Positions 53,995-63,502 of a DNA stretch of 64,000 nt are shown here, in pieces. The DNA is from Lacrimispora saccharolytica (GTDB taxonomy: Bacteria; Bacillota; Clostridia; Lachnospirales; Lachnospiraceae), in assembly GCA_016899975.1 (NCBI GenBank), contig JACJJN010000001.1, positions 62,001 through 126,000 on the forward strand. Direction: 5' to 3'. Position 1 is the first letter of the stretch, and every line of letters starts with the position of its first letter. The translations under genes were made by a program, and so were the position numbers. The notes beneath the pieces are model-generated. The model searched no databases, was not told the DNA's origin, and saw only the letters and a list, made by a program, of their open reading frames with translations.

Positions 53995-54762
53995 TTATGA
54001 GCATTTCTTCAGCCTTCCTGCCATAAATGCACAAAACTTCCGTTCCTGTTCCCCGCTTCCAGGATATGCATTCCCTGTCCGGTAACTCTTCAGCGCTGTT
54101 TCCAGCATCCCGCTGTATTCCCGGGGCAAATGAGAAATCCCCCATATGCCGCCTTCCTCTTTTGACATGACCTTCCGTTCCTGAAACCATCCCAGGACCC
54201 GGCAGAGATTCAGCAGGATATAGACCGGATCTTTGGCAGCCGTTTCCTCCGCGTCAGCGATATCCGAAAGAATGCTGTCCTCATAAGCCCATTCCGGAAC
54301 CGGTGCGAATACCTCCCGGATCGGTGCTCCCCAGAGGACCCTTCCCCGTTCCCGGGTCACCATAAAGTGGGCGGCGAGATCCTTGTCCGTACCCTGCATC
54401 TTTGTGATATAATCCTCCGGGTCGCTCCGATACCAATCCAGATGGGTCACAGAAAAATGCACTTCAAAAGGCGTCGGATAAACAAAGGATCTGCAGTTCT
54501 GTTCCAGAACAACGCTCATTTCCAATCCCTTCTCCGGAGCGGCGTCATTGAAAGAAATCAGTTCCCTCAAAAATTTTTCTTTCTGCTCCCGCTTTGCCGG
54601 CTTTGGAAGAACCACCAGAAAATCGATATCGCTTTTTTCCGGCTGAAAACAGCCCATTGCCAGCGAACCGTGAAGGTACACGCCGGTCAGATCCTCACCG
54701 AACACCTCACGGCAAAGCCCGACGATTTTCTTCAGAAGTGTCTCAACGTCCTGCGTGCTCAT
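53995..54762 (-). CDS. AadA-like aminoglycoside nucleotidyltransferase family protein (DUF4111)
   Basis: A 255-residue nucleotidyltransferase with the Pol-beta motif LHGSLAMGCFQPEKSDIDFLVV near residue 30 and the C-terminal DUF4111 helical domain (YILLNLCRVLGWF). It resembles spectinomycin/streptomycin adenylyltransferases, but whether it modifies an antibiotic is unknown. It overlaps the AAA gene by four bases (ATGA) and precedes helD. Confidence 0.86.
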   Translation of the reverse strand: MSTQDVETLLKKIVGLCREVFGEDLTGVYLHGSLAMGCFQPEKSDIDFLVVLPKPAKREQKEKFLRELISFNDAAPEKGLEMSVVLEQNCRSFVYPTPFEVHFSVTHLDWYRSDPEDYITKMQGTDKDLAAHFMVTRERGRVLWGAPIREVFAPVPEWAYEDSILSDIADAEETAAKDPVYILLNLCRVLGWFQERKVMSKEEGGIWGISHLPREYSGMLETALKSYRTGNAYPGSGEQERKFCAFMAGRLKKCS

Positions 54763-56243
54763 GCCAGAAGCTCCCGCACCATCTCCGCATCAAAGGATAC
54801 GCTCTCCACATGGTTCACTTCAATCTGGTACAGGGCATTCGCCGCGATATGCTCAGCCGCCTGCTCCAGATCGCGGATTCCGCTGGTATTGCTGTGCAGA
54901 GAGATGACCGCATCCAGTCCATCCGGCGTCAGAACACATTCTTTCTCCTGCATGCCGATCCGTTTCAGAACTTTCGGAAGCGCATATCTGGAGAAAATCA
55001 CTTTCTTTTCCTCCGGCGTATAATCCGGAATCTCGATCACCGCAAACCGGGACATCAGCGGCGCGCTGATCTGATCCCTGTCGTTGGCGGTTGCAATGGG
55101 ATACACGCCCGCAGTAGGTATCATACATTCCATATAATTGTCCGTAAATCCCAGATTATCCAGCAATGTCAGAAGAACATCCGCAGGATTTCCTTTTCCG
55201 TTTCCGGAAGCCGCCTTGTCCAGCTCGTTAATGATAAATACCAGGTTGGATTCGCCTGCCATGGAAAACGCGTCCATGATGATTCCCGGTTTGGCGTTGG
55301 CATAAATCCTGGAACTTCCGGTCAGCTGCTCCGGATCATTGATCGAACTCATATCGAGGGTTGTCCACGGCAGTTTCAGAATCCGCGCCACCGCATAGGC
55401 AATCTGGGATTTTCCCGTTCCTGCCGGTCCGATCAGCAAAAGACCATAGGCAGGCAGCGTGTGGGTACGGTTGATCTGGATAATCGTCTCGATGATCCTC
55501 TGTTTGACCTGTTCCATGCCGTAAAGTTCTTCATCCAGGATCCGCCGCGCTTCTTCCGGATCGATCGCCGGAAAATAATTGCCCTTCCACTGAATGTTCA
55601 TCATAATAGAAAGAGCCCGCTGGGCATGCCGCCGCTCCTCTCCAGACACTTCGTGGGAGCGGGCAACGGCAAGGTTTCTTCTTGCCCAGAGACGGATGTT
55701 GTCCGGCAGTGTCCTTCCGGCACAGGTCACAAAATCTGTTATGCTCTGGATACTGGTCAGCTTCATGCTGTCCCCGGCCTCCTCCTCGTCCTCATCTGGG
55801 AGTTCCTGAGACGGCGCATCACTGGCAAGAAGGCGTTCGATCATAAACTGCAGAAATCCATCCTCCGCGGAGAGCTTTCCCCCGCCTCCGAAAGCGATCT
55901 CCCGGATCTTATATACCGCATACTCTTCTCCAACTGCCGCGCCGGAGAGCTGCACATTGATATGATTCTCTCCCAGCCATTTCAAAAGGCTCACAAACCG
56001 TGCATCGATTTTCAGAATATCCGCATAAACCGCAGCATCTCCATCTTTCAATTCAAAAGCGGTCCGTCGGATCGGGTTCGTAAAGACGCCGCTGGAATGG
56101 TGCTTCAGCTTTCTCTCACGGTTATCCAGCACCAGCAGCGGATACTCCACGGACGCCTGAGATTCATTGGTATAAAAAACCTGATAAGTGCATTCGGGCT
56201 CCCGGGAACCCTCCGGTGTATTTTTAAAATCAAAAACTGGCAT
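54759..56243 (-). CDS. AAA+ ATPase with unknown N-terminal domain
   Basis: A 494-residue protein. About residues 1-210 form an unrecognised domain. The AAA+ module has Walker A LLIGPAGTGKSQIAYAVA near 265, Walker B NLVFIINELDKA, sensor 1 TANDRDQ and an arginine-rich segment MSRFAVIEIPDYTPEE. It recalls MoxR/CbbX-type remodelers. ATG 56243 follows AGAAGGAG. First of an apparent operon with the nucleotidyltransferase and helD. Confidence 0.82.
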   Translation of the reverse strand: MPVFDFKNTPEGSREPECTYQVFYTNESQASVEYPLLVLDNRERKLKHHSSGVFTNPIRRTAFELKDGDAAVYADILKIDARFVSLLKWLGENHINVQLSGAAVGEEYAVYKIREIAFGGGGKLSAEDGFLQFMIERLLASDAPSQELPDEDEEEAGDSMKLTSIQSITDFVTCAGRTLPDNIRLWARRNLAVARSHEVSGEERRHAQRALSIMMNIQWKGNYFPAIDPEEARRILDEELYGMEQVKQRIIETIIQINRTHTLPAYGLLLIGPAGTGKSQIAYAVARILKLPWTTLDMSSINDPEQLTGSSRIYANAKPGIIMDAFSMAGESNLVFIINELDKAASGNGKGNPADVLLTLLDNLGFTDNYMECMIPTAGVYPIATANDRDQISAPLMSRFAVIEIPDYTPEEKKVIFSRYALPKVLKRIGMQEKECVLTPDGLDAVISLHSNTSGIRDLEQAAEHIAANALYQIEVNHVESVSFDAEMVRELLA

Positions 56244-56395
56244 ATAACAAACTCCTTCTCGTATTTCATGATCTTCCACAACAGTATTTTTCAGCAAATT
56301 CGTTTTCAGTTTAGCACAAATTGCATAGCAGCGCAATCGGCAATGACTTTCCCAAGATAGAAAGAGTATCTTTCCGTCAGCCCAACTTTTACTAC

Positions 56396-56437
56396 AAAAA
56401 TCAGCTCCGGAAAACATTTCAGTCTTCCGGAGCTGAT
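56396..56437 (-). terminator. Terminator after the cytidylate-kinase-like gene
   Basis: On the minus strand ATCAGCTCCGGAA pairs with TTCCGGAGCTGAT, followed by TTTTT. Confidence 0.8.
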
Positions 56438-56505
56438 CCTAATACCTGCCTGCAGTTTTTACAGCAGGCAATTCTGCTTATACTGCTTTCCTGCCCTTTT
56501 CTATA

Positions 56506-57159
56506 TTATTTATTCTTTCTTTCCACGTTGAAGATCGGGCGAATCTCCGCTTCTCTTTCTTCGATCGCTCGTTTCAGCATTTCTACCGTTCCATTGATGC
56601 CGAATACGCTGCTGTTCAGACAAAGATCGTAGCTGGCAACATCTCCCCACTTCTTGCTGGTGTAATAATTGTAATAGCTTGCACGCTGCTTGTCGATCTT
56701 AATGATCTTATCTTTTGCTTTTGCATCTGTAAGGTCATACAGTTTGGCAATACGGCGGATACGGTCTTTCATATCGGCACGAATAAATACACTGAGCACA
56801 TTCGGATATTCCTCCAGTGCATAATCTGCACAGCGTCCTACGATTACACACGGACCATCCTGTGCAAGCTTTTTGATGCTGTCAAACTGCGCGAGAAACA
56901 CTTTCTGATTCAGAGGCATATCTACCATTGTGGAACCATAGCCAAAGGAATATGTATCCATCACCAGAGAATAGAGAAAGCTGTTGGTCGGTTTCTCATC
57001 ATGATTTTCAAACAGTTCCTTGCAAAGTCCGCTGTCTTTTGCCGCACGCTCCAAAAGTTCCTTGTCGTAATATGGGATACCCAGTTCATCTGCAAGAATC
57101 TTTCCGATGGAATGTCCGGCACTTCCGTATTCACGGCCTATCGTAATAATTGTCTTCAT
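56506..57159 (-). CDS. Cytidylate kinase-like family protein
   Basis: A 217-residue P-loop kinase-like protein: ITIGREYGSAGHSIGKILADELGIPYYD, then VIVGRCADYAL and IRADMKDRIRRIAKLY. It belongs to the cytidylate-kinase-like group common in Clostridia alongside a true Cmk. The substrate is not established. ATG 57159 follows AAGGGAG; the upstream extension to 57276 looks non-coding. Confidence 0.86.
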   Translation of the reverse strand: MKTIITIGREYGSAGHSIGKILADELGIPYYDKELLERAAKDSGLCKELFENHDEKPTNSFLYSLVMDTYSFGYGSTMVDMPLNQKVFLAQFDSIKKLAQDGPCVIVGRCADYALEEYPNVLSVFIRADMKDRIRRIAKLYDLTDAKAKDKIIKIDKQRASYYNYYTSKKWGDVASYDLCLNSSVFGINGTVEMLKRAIEEREAEIRPIFNVERKNK

Positions 57160-57315
57160 AAAATACCGCTCCCTTCTACACTTTCCTGCTGCCCTCAACC
57201 CTGAAACGAACGCAGCACAGGCGGCAGCTTTTTTGCAACTGTTCAGGAATCTGACAGTTACTTCTTTTGTTATCAATAAGTATACTACAATTTTGCCGAA
57301 AAGTACAGAGGAAAT

Positions 57316-58242
57316 TTACAAATTATGCGACAATTCAGATAAAAGCTTTTCAAAATATTCCGGCAATGGAGCCGTTACCTCAAGATACTCTCCAGTACTC
57401 GGATGCGTAAATCCAAGCACCATCGCATGAAGTGTCTGACCCTGAAGTTTGGGAAACGGACATTTTTTCGGTCCATAGACCGCGTCACCCACCAGAGGAT
57501 GACCAATCGATGCCATATGAACACGGATCTGGTGGGTGCGTCCCGTTTCCAGTTCACACTCGATATACGTATAATTCCCGAAACGCTGCAGTACCCGGTA
57601 ATGGGTCACTGCGGGTTTTCCATTGCGCTCATTGATTGCCATCTTCTTCCGGTCAGTGGGATGACGTCCGATGGCTCCGGTCACAGTTCCTGTATCCTCT
57701 TTCAGATTTCCGTGTACCAAGGCGCGGTATTTTCTTGTAATTGCATGAACCGCCAGCTGCTCTGCTAATTTCTGATGGCTGGCATCGTTTTTGCAGATGA
57801 CGAGTGCCCCCGTTGTGTCCATATCAATCCGATGAACGATACCCGGACGCAGCACGCCGTTGATTCCGGAAAGCTGATCTTTACAGTGAAACATCACTGC
57901 GTTTACCAGCGTATGGCTGTAATGACCTGCAGACGGATGCACGACCATTCCTTTCGGCTTATTAACGATCAGAACATCCTCATCTTCATACAGGATATCC
58001 AGAGGAATGTCCTCCGGAAGGATTTCCAGCTCCTCCGGTTCCGGAACTTTCGCTTCGATCACATCCCCTGCCTGCACTTTATAACTGGGTTTGACTGATT
58101 TTCCGGAAATACTGACTTTTCCATCTTTTAAAAGTTTCTGAACAAAAGAACGGGAACAGTTATCCATCTTTTCCGACAGATACCGATCGATCCTGAGATC
58201 CTGTTCTTCCTGCGAAACTCCAAAAACAAGCAATTCTTCCAT
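57316..58242 (-). CDS. rluD: RluD-like 23S rRNA pseudouridine synthase
   Basis: A 308-residue enzyme with an S4 domain (SRSFVQKLLKDGKVSISGKSV), catalytic HRIDMDTTGALVI containing the essential Asp, and GRTHQIRVHMASIGHPLVGD. The position downstream of lspA is the conserved Firmicutes arrangement for the RluD-like YlyB gene. The RBS AAGGAG is present. The 144 bases between it and lspA hold imperfect hairpins only. Confidence 0.94.
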   Translation of the reverse strand: MEELLVFGVSQEEQDLRIDRYLSEKMDNCSRSFVQKLLKDGKVSISGKSVKPSYKVQAGDVIEAKVPEPEELEILPEDIPLDILYEDEDVLIVNKPKGMVVHPSAGHYSHTLVNAVMFHCKDQLSGINGVLRPGIVHRIDMDTTGALVICKNDASHQKLAEQLAVHAITRKYRALVHGNLKEDTGTVTGAIGRHPTDRKKMAINERNGKPAVTHYRVLQRFGNYTYIECELETGRTHQIRVHMASIGHPLVGDAVYGPKKCPFPKLQGQTLHAMVLGFTHPSTGEYLEVTAPLPEYFEKLLSELSHNL

Positions 58243-58386
58243 TCTTTCTCCTTACCATAAAATCATTCGCTGTTGGTCACAACCGTAAAAGCAGCACGCT
58301 TCACACTGCATAGAAACCATGCATGCTGCCAGTAACAGAAAAATCCTGCCGTCAGACCCATATTACAGAGCCGGACGACAGGAACT

Positions 58387-58908
58387 CTACTTATCCGCTT
58401 CCTTTCTGCCAAGAAACTGGAAATCCTCCTCTTTATATAAGAAAAAGAAGAAAAACAAAAAAATGATCAAAGAGCAGGTCACATAAATATCAGCCAAATT
58501 AAAAATTGGAAAGTCAATCAGACAGAAATAAATAAAATCCACCACATACTTCTGCACCAGACGATCATAAAAATTCCCAAGGGCGCCGGCGATCAATGCG
58601 AAGGCCAACAAAAATGCCGGCAGGTAATGGGCGATTTTCGGCATACGGATCACCACATACAGAAGGACAGCTAAAATCACCAGCGTCATAAGCACGAAAA
58701 ACCACTGTTGATTCTGCAGAATACCAAAGGCAGCTCCATGATTTTCCAGATAGTGGAGTTTCAGGACACCCGGGATCAGCTCAATATCCGCCTGCCCTTT
58801 CAAATGATTCACCGCCAGCTGCTTGGTCCACCGATCCAGCCACAGAAGAATCACCGCCAGCGCAATGCCGGCGAGATAAAACGCCAAAGATTTCTGTCTA
58901 TTCTTCAT
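58387..58908 (-). CDS. lspA: Lipoprotein signal peptidase II
   Basis: A 173-residue membrane aspartyl peptidase with four hydrophobic segments. The catalytic Asp pair is in GNFYDRL and FNLADIYV, and KLHYLENHGAAFGIL is the conserved substrate-side motif. It cleaves prolipoproteins after lipid attachment. The start ATG 58908 lies within the last codons of aroB, an 11-base overlap implying coupling. Confidence 0.95.
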   Translation of the reverse strand: MKNRQKSLAFYLAGIALAVILLWLDRWTKQLAVNHLKGQADIELIPGVLKLHYLENHGAAFGILQNQQWFFVLMTLVILAVLLYVVIRMPKIAHYLPAFLLAFALIAGALGNFYDRLVQKYVVDFIYFCLIDFPIFNLADIYVTCSLIIFLFFFFFLYKEEDFQFLGRKEADK

Positions 58909-60010
58909 CGATCCGGTCTCCGTTAATGAAATTGATCGCCTCCAGCAGTTCCTCATCCGTCACCGTATGATCCACCACCGCATGGCCAAGAGATTTCAGC
59001 AGAATAAACTTCACTGTGCCGTTTTCCATCTTCTTGTCCGATTTTGTCGCCGCCAGAATATCTTCCGGGTTCAGACCGGTAAAGGTAATCGGCAGATCAA
59101 AGCCCACGTTCATATCACGGATCTCATAAAATTCCTCTGTGGAAAGATATCCGCGCTTAAAGGAAATGTATGCGGCAGCCACAGTTCCCAGCGCCACACA
59201 CTGTCCGTGCGCCAGCTGAAAATCTTTCAGCTTTTCGATGGCATGTCCCACCGTATGACCCAGGTTCAGCACTGCGCGCTCACCCTGTTCCTTCGGATCA
59301 TTCTCCACAACAATTCTTTTGATATCACAGCATTTCTGGATCATCTTTGTCAGCACAGCAGGAACCCGCTCCATGATAGGTTCCATGTGATTGATGGTCC
59401 AGATATAAAATTTCTCATCCCGGATCAGCCCTGTCTTCAGCACTTCACCCATTCCGCAGGCGAACTGCTCCCCGGACAATGTCTTCAGGACAGAAGTATT
59501 CATGTATACAAGTCTCGGATGATGGAATGCTCCGACCATGTTTTTATACTGATCGAAATCCACCCCTGTCTTGCCGCCGATGCTGGAATCCACCTGTGCC
59601 AGCAAAGTGGTCGGAATCTGAATAAAATCAATTCCGCGAAGATAGGTAGCAGCTGCATATCCGGTCAGATCACCGGTCACTCCCCCTCCGAGGGCAAACA
59701 GCAGATCCTTCCGCTCCAGTTTTTCTTCGATCAGATGGGTATACAGTTTTTGAACGGTCTGCAGATTCTTATGTTCCTCTCCTGCAGGAAAGATGAAAAC
59801 GGTCACCTTCTCAAACAAGGGTTCCAGTTCCTGTTTCACCTGCTCCAGATACAGTTCCGCCACAGTACTGTCTGCAACGATGCAGGCTTTTTTTGCCGGA
59901 AGCTGCAGCTTTTTCACTTCTGCTCCCAGACTGAAAAAGTCTTCCTTCCAAAGAATCTCATAGGAAAACGCTTCTCCCTGTTTCTCCTGCTTCACCAATA
60001 ACGACTTCAC
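58898..60010 (-). CDS. aroB: 3-dehydroquinate synthase
   Basis: A 370-residue NAD- and metal-dependent enzyme of the shikimate pathway: FALGGGVTGDLTGYAAATYLRGIDFIQIPTTLLAQVDSSIGGKTGVD region, NLGHTVGHAIE with a metal-ligand His, and HGQCVALG. The start is GTG 60010, with GGAGG eight bases upstream. Its presence in a sepF-lspA cluster is unusual in function, but not a sign of error. Confidence 0.95.
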   Translation of the reverse strand: MKSLLVKQEKQGEAFSYEILWKEDFFSLGAEVKKLQLPAKKACIVADSTVAELYLEQVKQELEPLFEKVTVFIFPAGEEHKNLQTVQKLYTHLIEEKLERKDLLFALGGGVTGDLTGYAAATYLRGIDFIQIPTTLLAQVDSSIGGKTGVDFDQYKNMVGAFHHPRLVYMNTSVLKTLSGEQFACGMGEVLKTGLIRDEKFYIWTINHMEPIMERVPAVLTKMIQKCCDIKRIVVENDPKEQGERAVLNLGHTVGHAIEKLKDFQLAHGQCVALGTVAAAYISFKRGYLSTEEFYEIRDMNVGFDLPITFTGLNPEDILAATKSDKKMENGTVKFILLKSLGHAVVDHTVTDEELLEAINFINGDRIDEE

Positions 60011-60024
60011 GCCAGGGTTCCTCC

Positions 60025-60618
60025 TTAAAAATCTGTGCGGATGCTTGGAATATCAAACGCTCCGCTGAGCAGATCCTGGATGTCACCGGAAATCTCTACG
60101 CTGGACGGTGTCAGGATAAAGATATATCCCGATACCTTCTGCAGTCCGCCATTCAGACAGTAAGAAGAACCACAGCAGAAATCAATGATACGCTGAGCAA
60201 CCTCCACATCGATCCCTTCCAGATTCAGGATCACTGTGCAGCCTGCAAGAAGCGTATCCGCGATCTCCCTTGTATCCTCCATGGACGCCGGTTTGATCAC
60301 ACAGACTTCCATGTTCAGCGGCTGTTTTCTTCTCATCGGAGTCACCTTCGGAGAAGCTTCCTGCTGAGAAGCCTGCTGACGTGTTCTGTTTGGCATTCTG
60401 GTTGCCGCAGATGATGCGGACGTACGGCCTGCTGCGGCTCTGGTCCTGCTGTAAGCCGGTTCCGCTTCCTCTTCTTCCTCTTCCTCCAGTCTGCGGCTGA
60501 AAAATCTTCTCTTCGGTTTCTCTTCTTCTATCTCATCTTCCTCATCAAAAAAGTCGTCATCATCATCGTAATCATCATTCATTTTTATCGCGTCAAGAAA
60601 CTTATCCAAAACATTCAT
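60025..60618 (-). CDS. sepF: Cell division protein SepF
   Basis: A 197-residue division factor that binds FtsZ and the membrane. It has an N-terminal amphipathic helix (MNVLDKFLDAIKM), a very acidic then basic low-complexity linker (about 14-100) and a C-terminal core with VCVIKPASMEDTREIADTLLAGCTVILNLEG and RIIDFCCGSSYCLNG. It follows yggS in the conserved division-cluster order. Confidence 0.94.
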   Translation of the reverse strand: MNVLDKFLDAIKMNDDYDDDDDFFDEEDEIEEEKPKRRFFSRRLEEEEEEEAEPAYSRTRAAAGRTSASSAATRMPNRTRQQASQQEASPKVTPMRRKQPLNMEVCVIKPASMEDTREIADTLLAGCTVILNLEGIDVEVAQRIIDFCCGSSYCLNGGLQKVSGYIFILTPSSVEISGDIQDLLSGAFDIPSIRTDF

Positions 60619-60640
60619 TTTCTATACTCTCCTAATTCTG

Positions 60641-61339
60641 TTATTGCGCCTTCGCATAATTACGTTCGCCAAAAATAGCGGTACCCACACGAACCATCGT
60701 GGCTCCCTCTTCAATCGCGATTTCATAATCATTGGTCATTCCCATGCTTAAAACGGCCATAGTTACATTATTAATGTTTTTTGCTCTTATGTCAACACTT
60801 AATTTTCTCAATTTTTGAAAAACCGGTCGGTTTTCTTCAGGATTTTCTACAAATGGCGCGATTGTCATCAGCCCTTCGATCTGAATGTTCGGAAGCGCGG
60901 CGATCTCTTCCGCCAGCTTCGGCGCTTCCTCCACCGTCATTCCAAATTTGCTCTCCTCCTCCGCAACATTGACCTCCAACAGAATATGCGCCGTGCACTG
61001 ATGCTTCTGCGCCTCCTCACTGATTGTTCTTGCGAGTCTCAGGGAATCCACGGAATGGATCAGTTCCGCCTTATCAATAATATATTTTACTTTGTTTCTC
61101 TGCAGATGACCAATCATATGCCAGTGGATGTCTCTGGGCATCGCCTCATATTTTCCGGTCAATTCCTGAACCTTATTTTCACCGAAATTTCTCTCTCCCA
61201 GCGCATAGATTTCCTCCAACATTTCCACCGGTTTTGTCTTGCTGACTGCGATCAATGTCACCTCACTGCGGTCCCTGCCGCATCTTGTGCAGGCTGCTTC
61301 GATTCTTTTCTGTACCTCTTCATACTGACTCTGTAACAT
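60641..61339 (-). CDS. yggS: YggS/YlmE family PLP homeostasis protein
   Basis: A 232-residue single-domain fold-type III PLP-binding protein. The PLP lysine is in LIAVSKTKPVEML, with HMIGHLQRNKVKYI and SMGMTNDYEIAIEEGATMVRVGTAIFG. It balances vitamin B6 and amino acid pools and has no known catalytic activity. It lies 22 bases before sepF, as in the Bacillus ylmE-sepF pair. Confidence 0.95.
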   Translation of the reverse strand: MLQSQYEEVQKRIEAACTRCGRDRSEVTLIAVSKTKPVEMLEEIYALGERNFGENKVQELTGKYEAMPRDIHWHMIGHLQRNKVKYIIDKAELIHSVDSLRLARTISEEAQKHQCTAHILLEVNVAEEESKFGMTVEEAPKLAEEIAALPNIQIEGLMTIAPFVENPEENRPVFQKLRKLSVDIRAKNINNVTMAVLSMGMTNDYEIAIEEGATMVRVGTAIFGERNYAKAQ

Positions 61340-61386
61340 ATACTCCTCCTGAAATTGCTTTTTTCCCTTTTATGATTCCTGTCCGG

Positions 61387-62757
61387 TCATTCCATAATCT
61401 GATTTTCCTGAACCGTCGATGCGTCGGCCGCAATATAATCATACATGTCAATGCCGCGTGACGTCCCCGACGCAATGATCGTAAATTCCTCATTCTGGTC
61501 CTCCACACGGATTGGACAGAAGACTGCATAGCCCAGATTTAACCGATAGACCCCTTTCAGGTTTTCTGTCTCCTGGACGGTATATTTCGTCTGGGAATCC
61601 GAAGCGATGAGAACATCTCCCGCTTCCAGCTCAGCTTTGTCAATATAATAATAGGCCGGAGTCTCACCATCCACAAGATCCTCCTGAGGATCCGTATAAA
61701 GAGTTGCGTTGATAAACTCCGTCGTCATGGTCCCGTCGTCTTTCAACACCTCCCGGAGGACTCCATAAGAATTGCTGTCTCCCCCTGACGTCCGGTATGC
61801 AGCAGGTATTTTATAAAATTCTTTTTTTGTAATGGCCGTGTTCGGTATTTTCAGCCCGCTCTCAATATTGGTCACTAGTTCCACATTCAGGAACCGTTCA
61901 TCCGCATAGCGTGCCATACCATTCTGCAGAGTGATAAACGCGTAGTTCTTTCCCTGGATCTGCTGCGTTTCGATGGTTCCGTTCTGTGTCTGTCCATCTT
62001 TCAGAAATTTCACCTTGATGGATGTCATCGTTGACAGCTTTGCAAACTGACGATCCGAAACGGGAACCACCAGCTGCCATTCCTCGCTGGTAACCAGTTT
62101 GTAGACCGGATCTCCCGCTTTTACTTCATCAGAAGAAACATGACTTTGTCCTTTGTATGCTTTCAGATCAAACCATTCCTCCGTCACATCCTCTGCTGCA
62201 TATCCTTCGTATCCATCTGTCGTATATACAACTGTCCCGTCTTCCGCCGACAGCATCGCGTCTGCAGCAGTCAGCGCAGAAGAAGCATCTCCCAGAAGTT
62301 CATTTTCCAATGCATAGCGGGTACTTATCATCTCCGAAAAACGGTCGGCATCATAAGAAGCCGCATAATCCGCCAGGATGTTCCGGATCTCTTTTTTCTG
62401 TTCCTCTGTTATCTCACTTTCCGTGGCTGCATCTTCGGAACTGCCGATGCTGTATACTGGACTGTTTTTTCCTACTTTTGATACGTCTCCCACGTAATAA
62501 TGAATATAACCGTCGGTTTGTGCATAAACAACGGTTTCCTCCCTCAATGCCAGAGCAGTATAGTTTTCATTGCTGGACAATGGCCCGGAAATAACCTGGT
62601 AAGAAGTGACGTGAGTTTCCGTGAAATATAAAATAAGACTGATGATCAGATAAATGAATACTGCCAGATAAATTACAGTGCCAATGTTCAGATGAATCTT
62701 ATGTGGACGCGCGCCTTCCCGGCGCTTTTTCGCTTGCTTGTGTTTTTTCGCTGCCAC
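61387..62757 (-). CDS. HlyD-like membrane-anchored protein of the sepF cluster
   Basis: A 456-residue protein with a Lys/Arg-rich cytoplasmic N-terminus, one membrane segment (about 26-46, IYLAVFIYLIISLILYF) and a long extracellular part. A biotinyl-lipoyl-like hairpin (YAQTDGYIHYYVGDVSKVGKNSPVY) recalls HlyD/RND adaptors, but no transporter is adjacent. GTG 62757 follows AAGGAG by seven bases. A frame extends to 62865, but that start lies on a hairpin and lacks an RBS. A role in envelope or division is inferred from position. Confidence 0.8.
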   Translation of the reverse strand: MAAKKHKQAKKRREGARPHKIHLNIGTVIYLAVFIYLIISLILYFTETHVTSYQVISGPLSSNENYTALALREETVVYAQTDGYIHYYVGDVSKVGKNSPVYSIGSSEDAATESEITEEQKKEIRNILADYAASYDADRFSEMISTRYALENELLGDASSALTAADAMLSAEDGTVVYTTDGYEGYAAEDVTEEWFDLKAYKGQSHVSSDEVKAGDPVYKLVTSEEWQLVVPVSDRQFAKLSTMTSIKVKFLKDGQTQNGTIETQQIQGKNYAFITLQNGMARYADERFLNVELVTNIESGLKIPNTAITKKEFYKIPAAYRTSGGDSNSYGVLREVLKDDGTMTTEFINATLYTDPQEDLVDGETPAYYYIDKAELEAGDVLIASDSQTKYTVQETENLKGVYRLNLGYAVFCPIRVEDQNEEFTIIASGTSRGIDMYDYIAADASTVQENQIME

Positions 62758-62829
62758 GGATCTTCTCCTTCCATTGCTGTCGTTCAACCGTCCTGACCGG
62801 GATCCGATTCCTCCCGCAGGCTTTTTCAT

Positions 62830-62863
62830 AAAAGAAGGACGGTGCTGCAAAGCGCCGTCCTTC
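62830..62863 (-). terminator. Hairpin with short T-run ahead of the HlyD-like gene
   Basis: On the minus strand GAAGGACGG pairs with CCGTCCTTC around a 12-base loop and TTTT follows. A promoter (TTGCCT at 62910-62905, 17 bases, TATAAT at 62887-62882) starts just before it, so the hairpin is either the end of the upstream gene or part of the new leader. Confidence 0.55.
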
Positions 62864-62881
62864 ACATGTCACTATGTAGTT

Positions 62882-62910
62882 ATTATAGTACATTCTTACT
62901 TATAAGGCAA
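62882..62910 (-). promoter_or_regulatory. Promoter for the HlyD-yggS-sepF-aroB-lspA unit
   Basis: On the minus strand TTGCCT (62910-62905), a 17-base spacer and TATAAT (62887-62882), overlapping the 3' end of the P-loop gene. Confidence 0.6.
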
Positions 62911-63319
62911 TAATAATCTTATCCTGTACACTCTCCGGTAACTCTTCTTTATCCAAGGAAACGCTGAGGACAAAAGTAATGTTGTAAAGTTTACAGATAT
63001 TCTCCAGCTGTGCGATACAGTCTGTGATATTTTCTCCCTCCAGTTTGGAAACCTTCAGGAAACTGTCCAGATACATCTGTTCAATATCATGATCCTGCGA
63101 AATGATTCCGCAGATGAATCCGATAAATTCATCGCTGTTTCTTAACGGATACGTTGATGCGTCGATCAAACGGATCTTGTTATTCAGCTCATACATGTGT
63201 TTGGAACTTTTGTCAATGTAAACGATACTTCCGTTCGCCGTCTTGATCTCTGCGTTTACTTTGTCTAAAAGCTGTTTTGTCTTTCCTTTTCCTTTTTTTC
63301 CTACAATCAGTTGAACCAT
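62900..63319 (-). CDS. Small P-loop protein of unknown function
   Basis: A 139-residue protein beginning MVQLIVGKKGKGKTKQLLDK, a clear Walker A motif, but with no recognisable partner motifs beyond IVYIDKSSKHMYEL. Such proteins in Clostridia are sometimes labelled twitching-motility-like with little basis. It may bind ATP. It has its own promoter (63411-63383) and the RBS AAGGAGG. Confidence 0.78.
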   Translation of the reverse strand: MVQLIVGKKGKGKTKQLLDKVNAEIKTANGSIVYIDKSSKHMYELNNKIRLIDASTYPLRNSDEFIGFICGIISQDHDIEQMYLDSFLKVSKLEGENITDCIAQLENICKLYNITFVLSVSLDKEELPESVQDKIIIAL

Positions 63320-63382
63320 AGCCGTTTCCTCCTTAGATTAGAATAAGATATTTTCACTAAAAACTCTAAAGTTCATGTTCTA

Positions 63383-63411
63383 ATTATAGAATATTTGAAC
63401 AAAAATTTCAA
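63383..63411 (-). promoter_or_regulatory. Promoter for the small P-loop gene
   Basis: On the minus strand TTGAAA (63411-63406), a 17-base spacer and TATAAT (63388-63383). Confidence 0.7.
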
Positions 63412-63502
63412 TGCCAAAAATGAAAATTTCAAAATATTTACGAAATAATATTTACGATTTATCGGCCAGCCCGTTCAAACTGCAGGAAAAGCAACATAAA
63501 AC

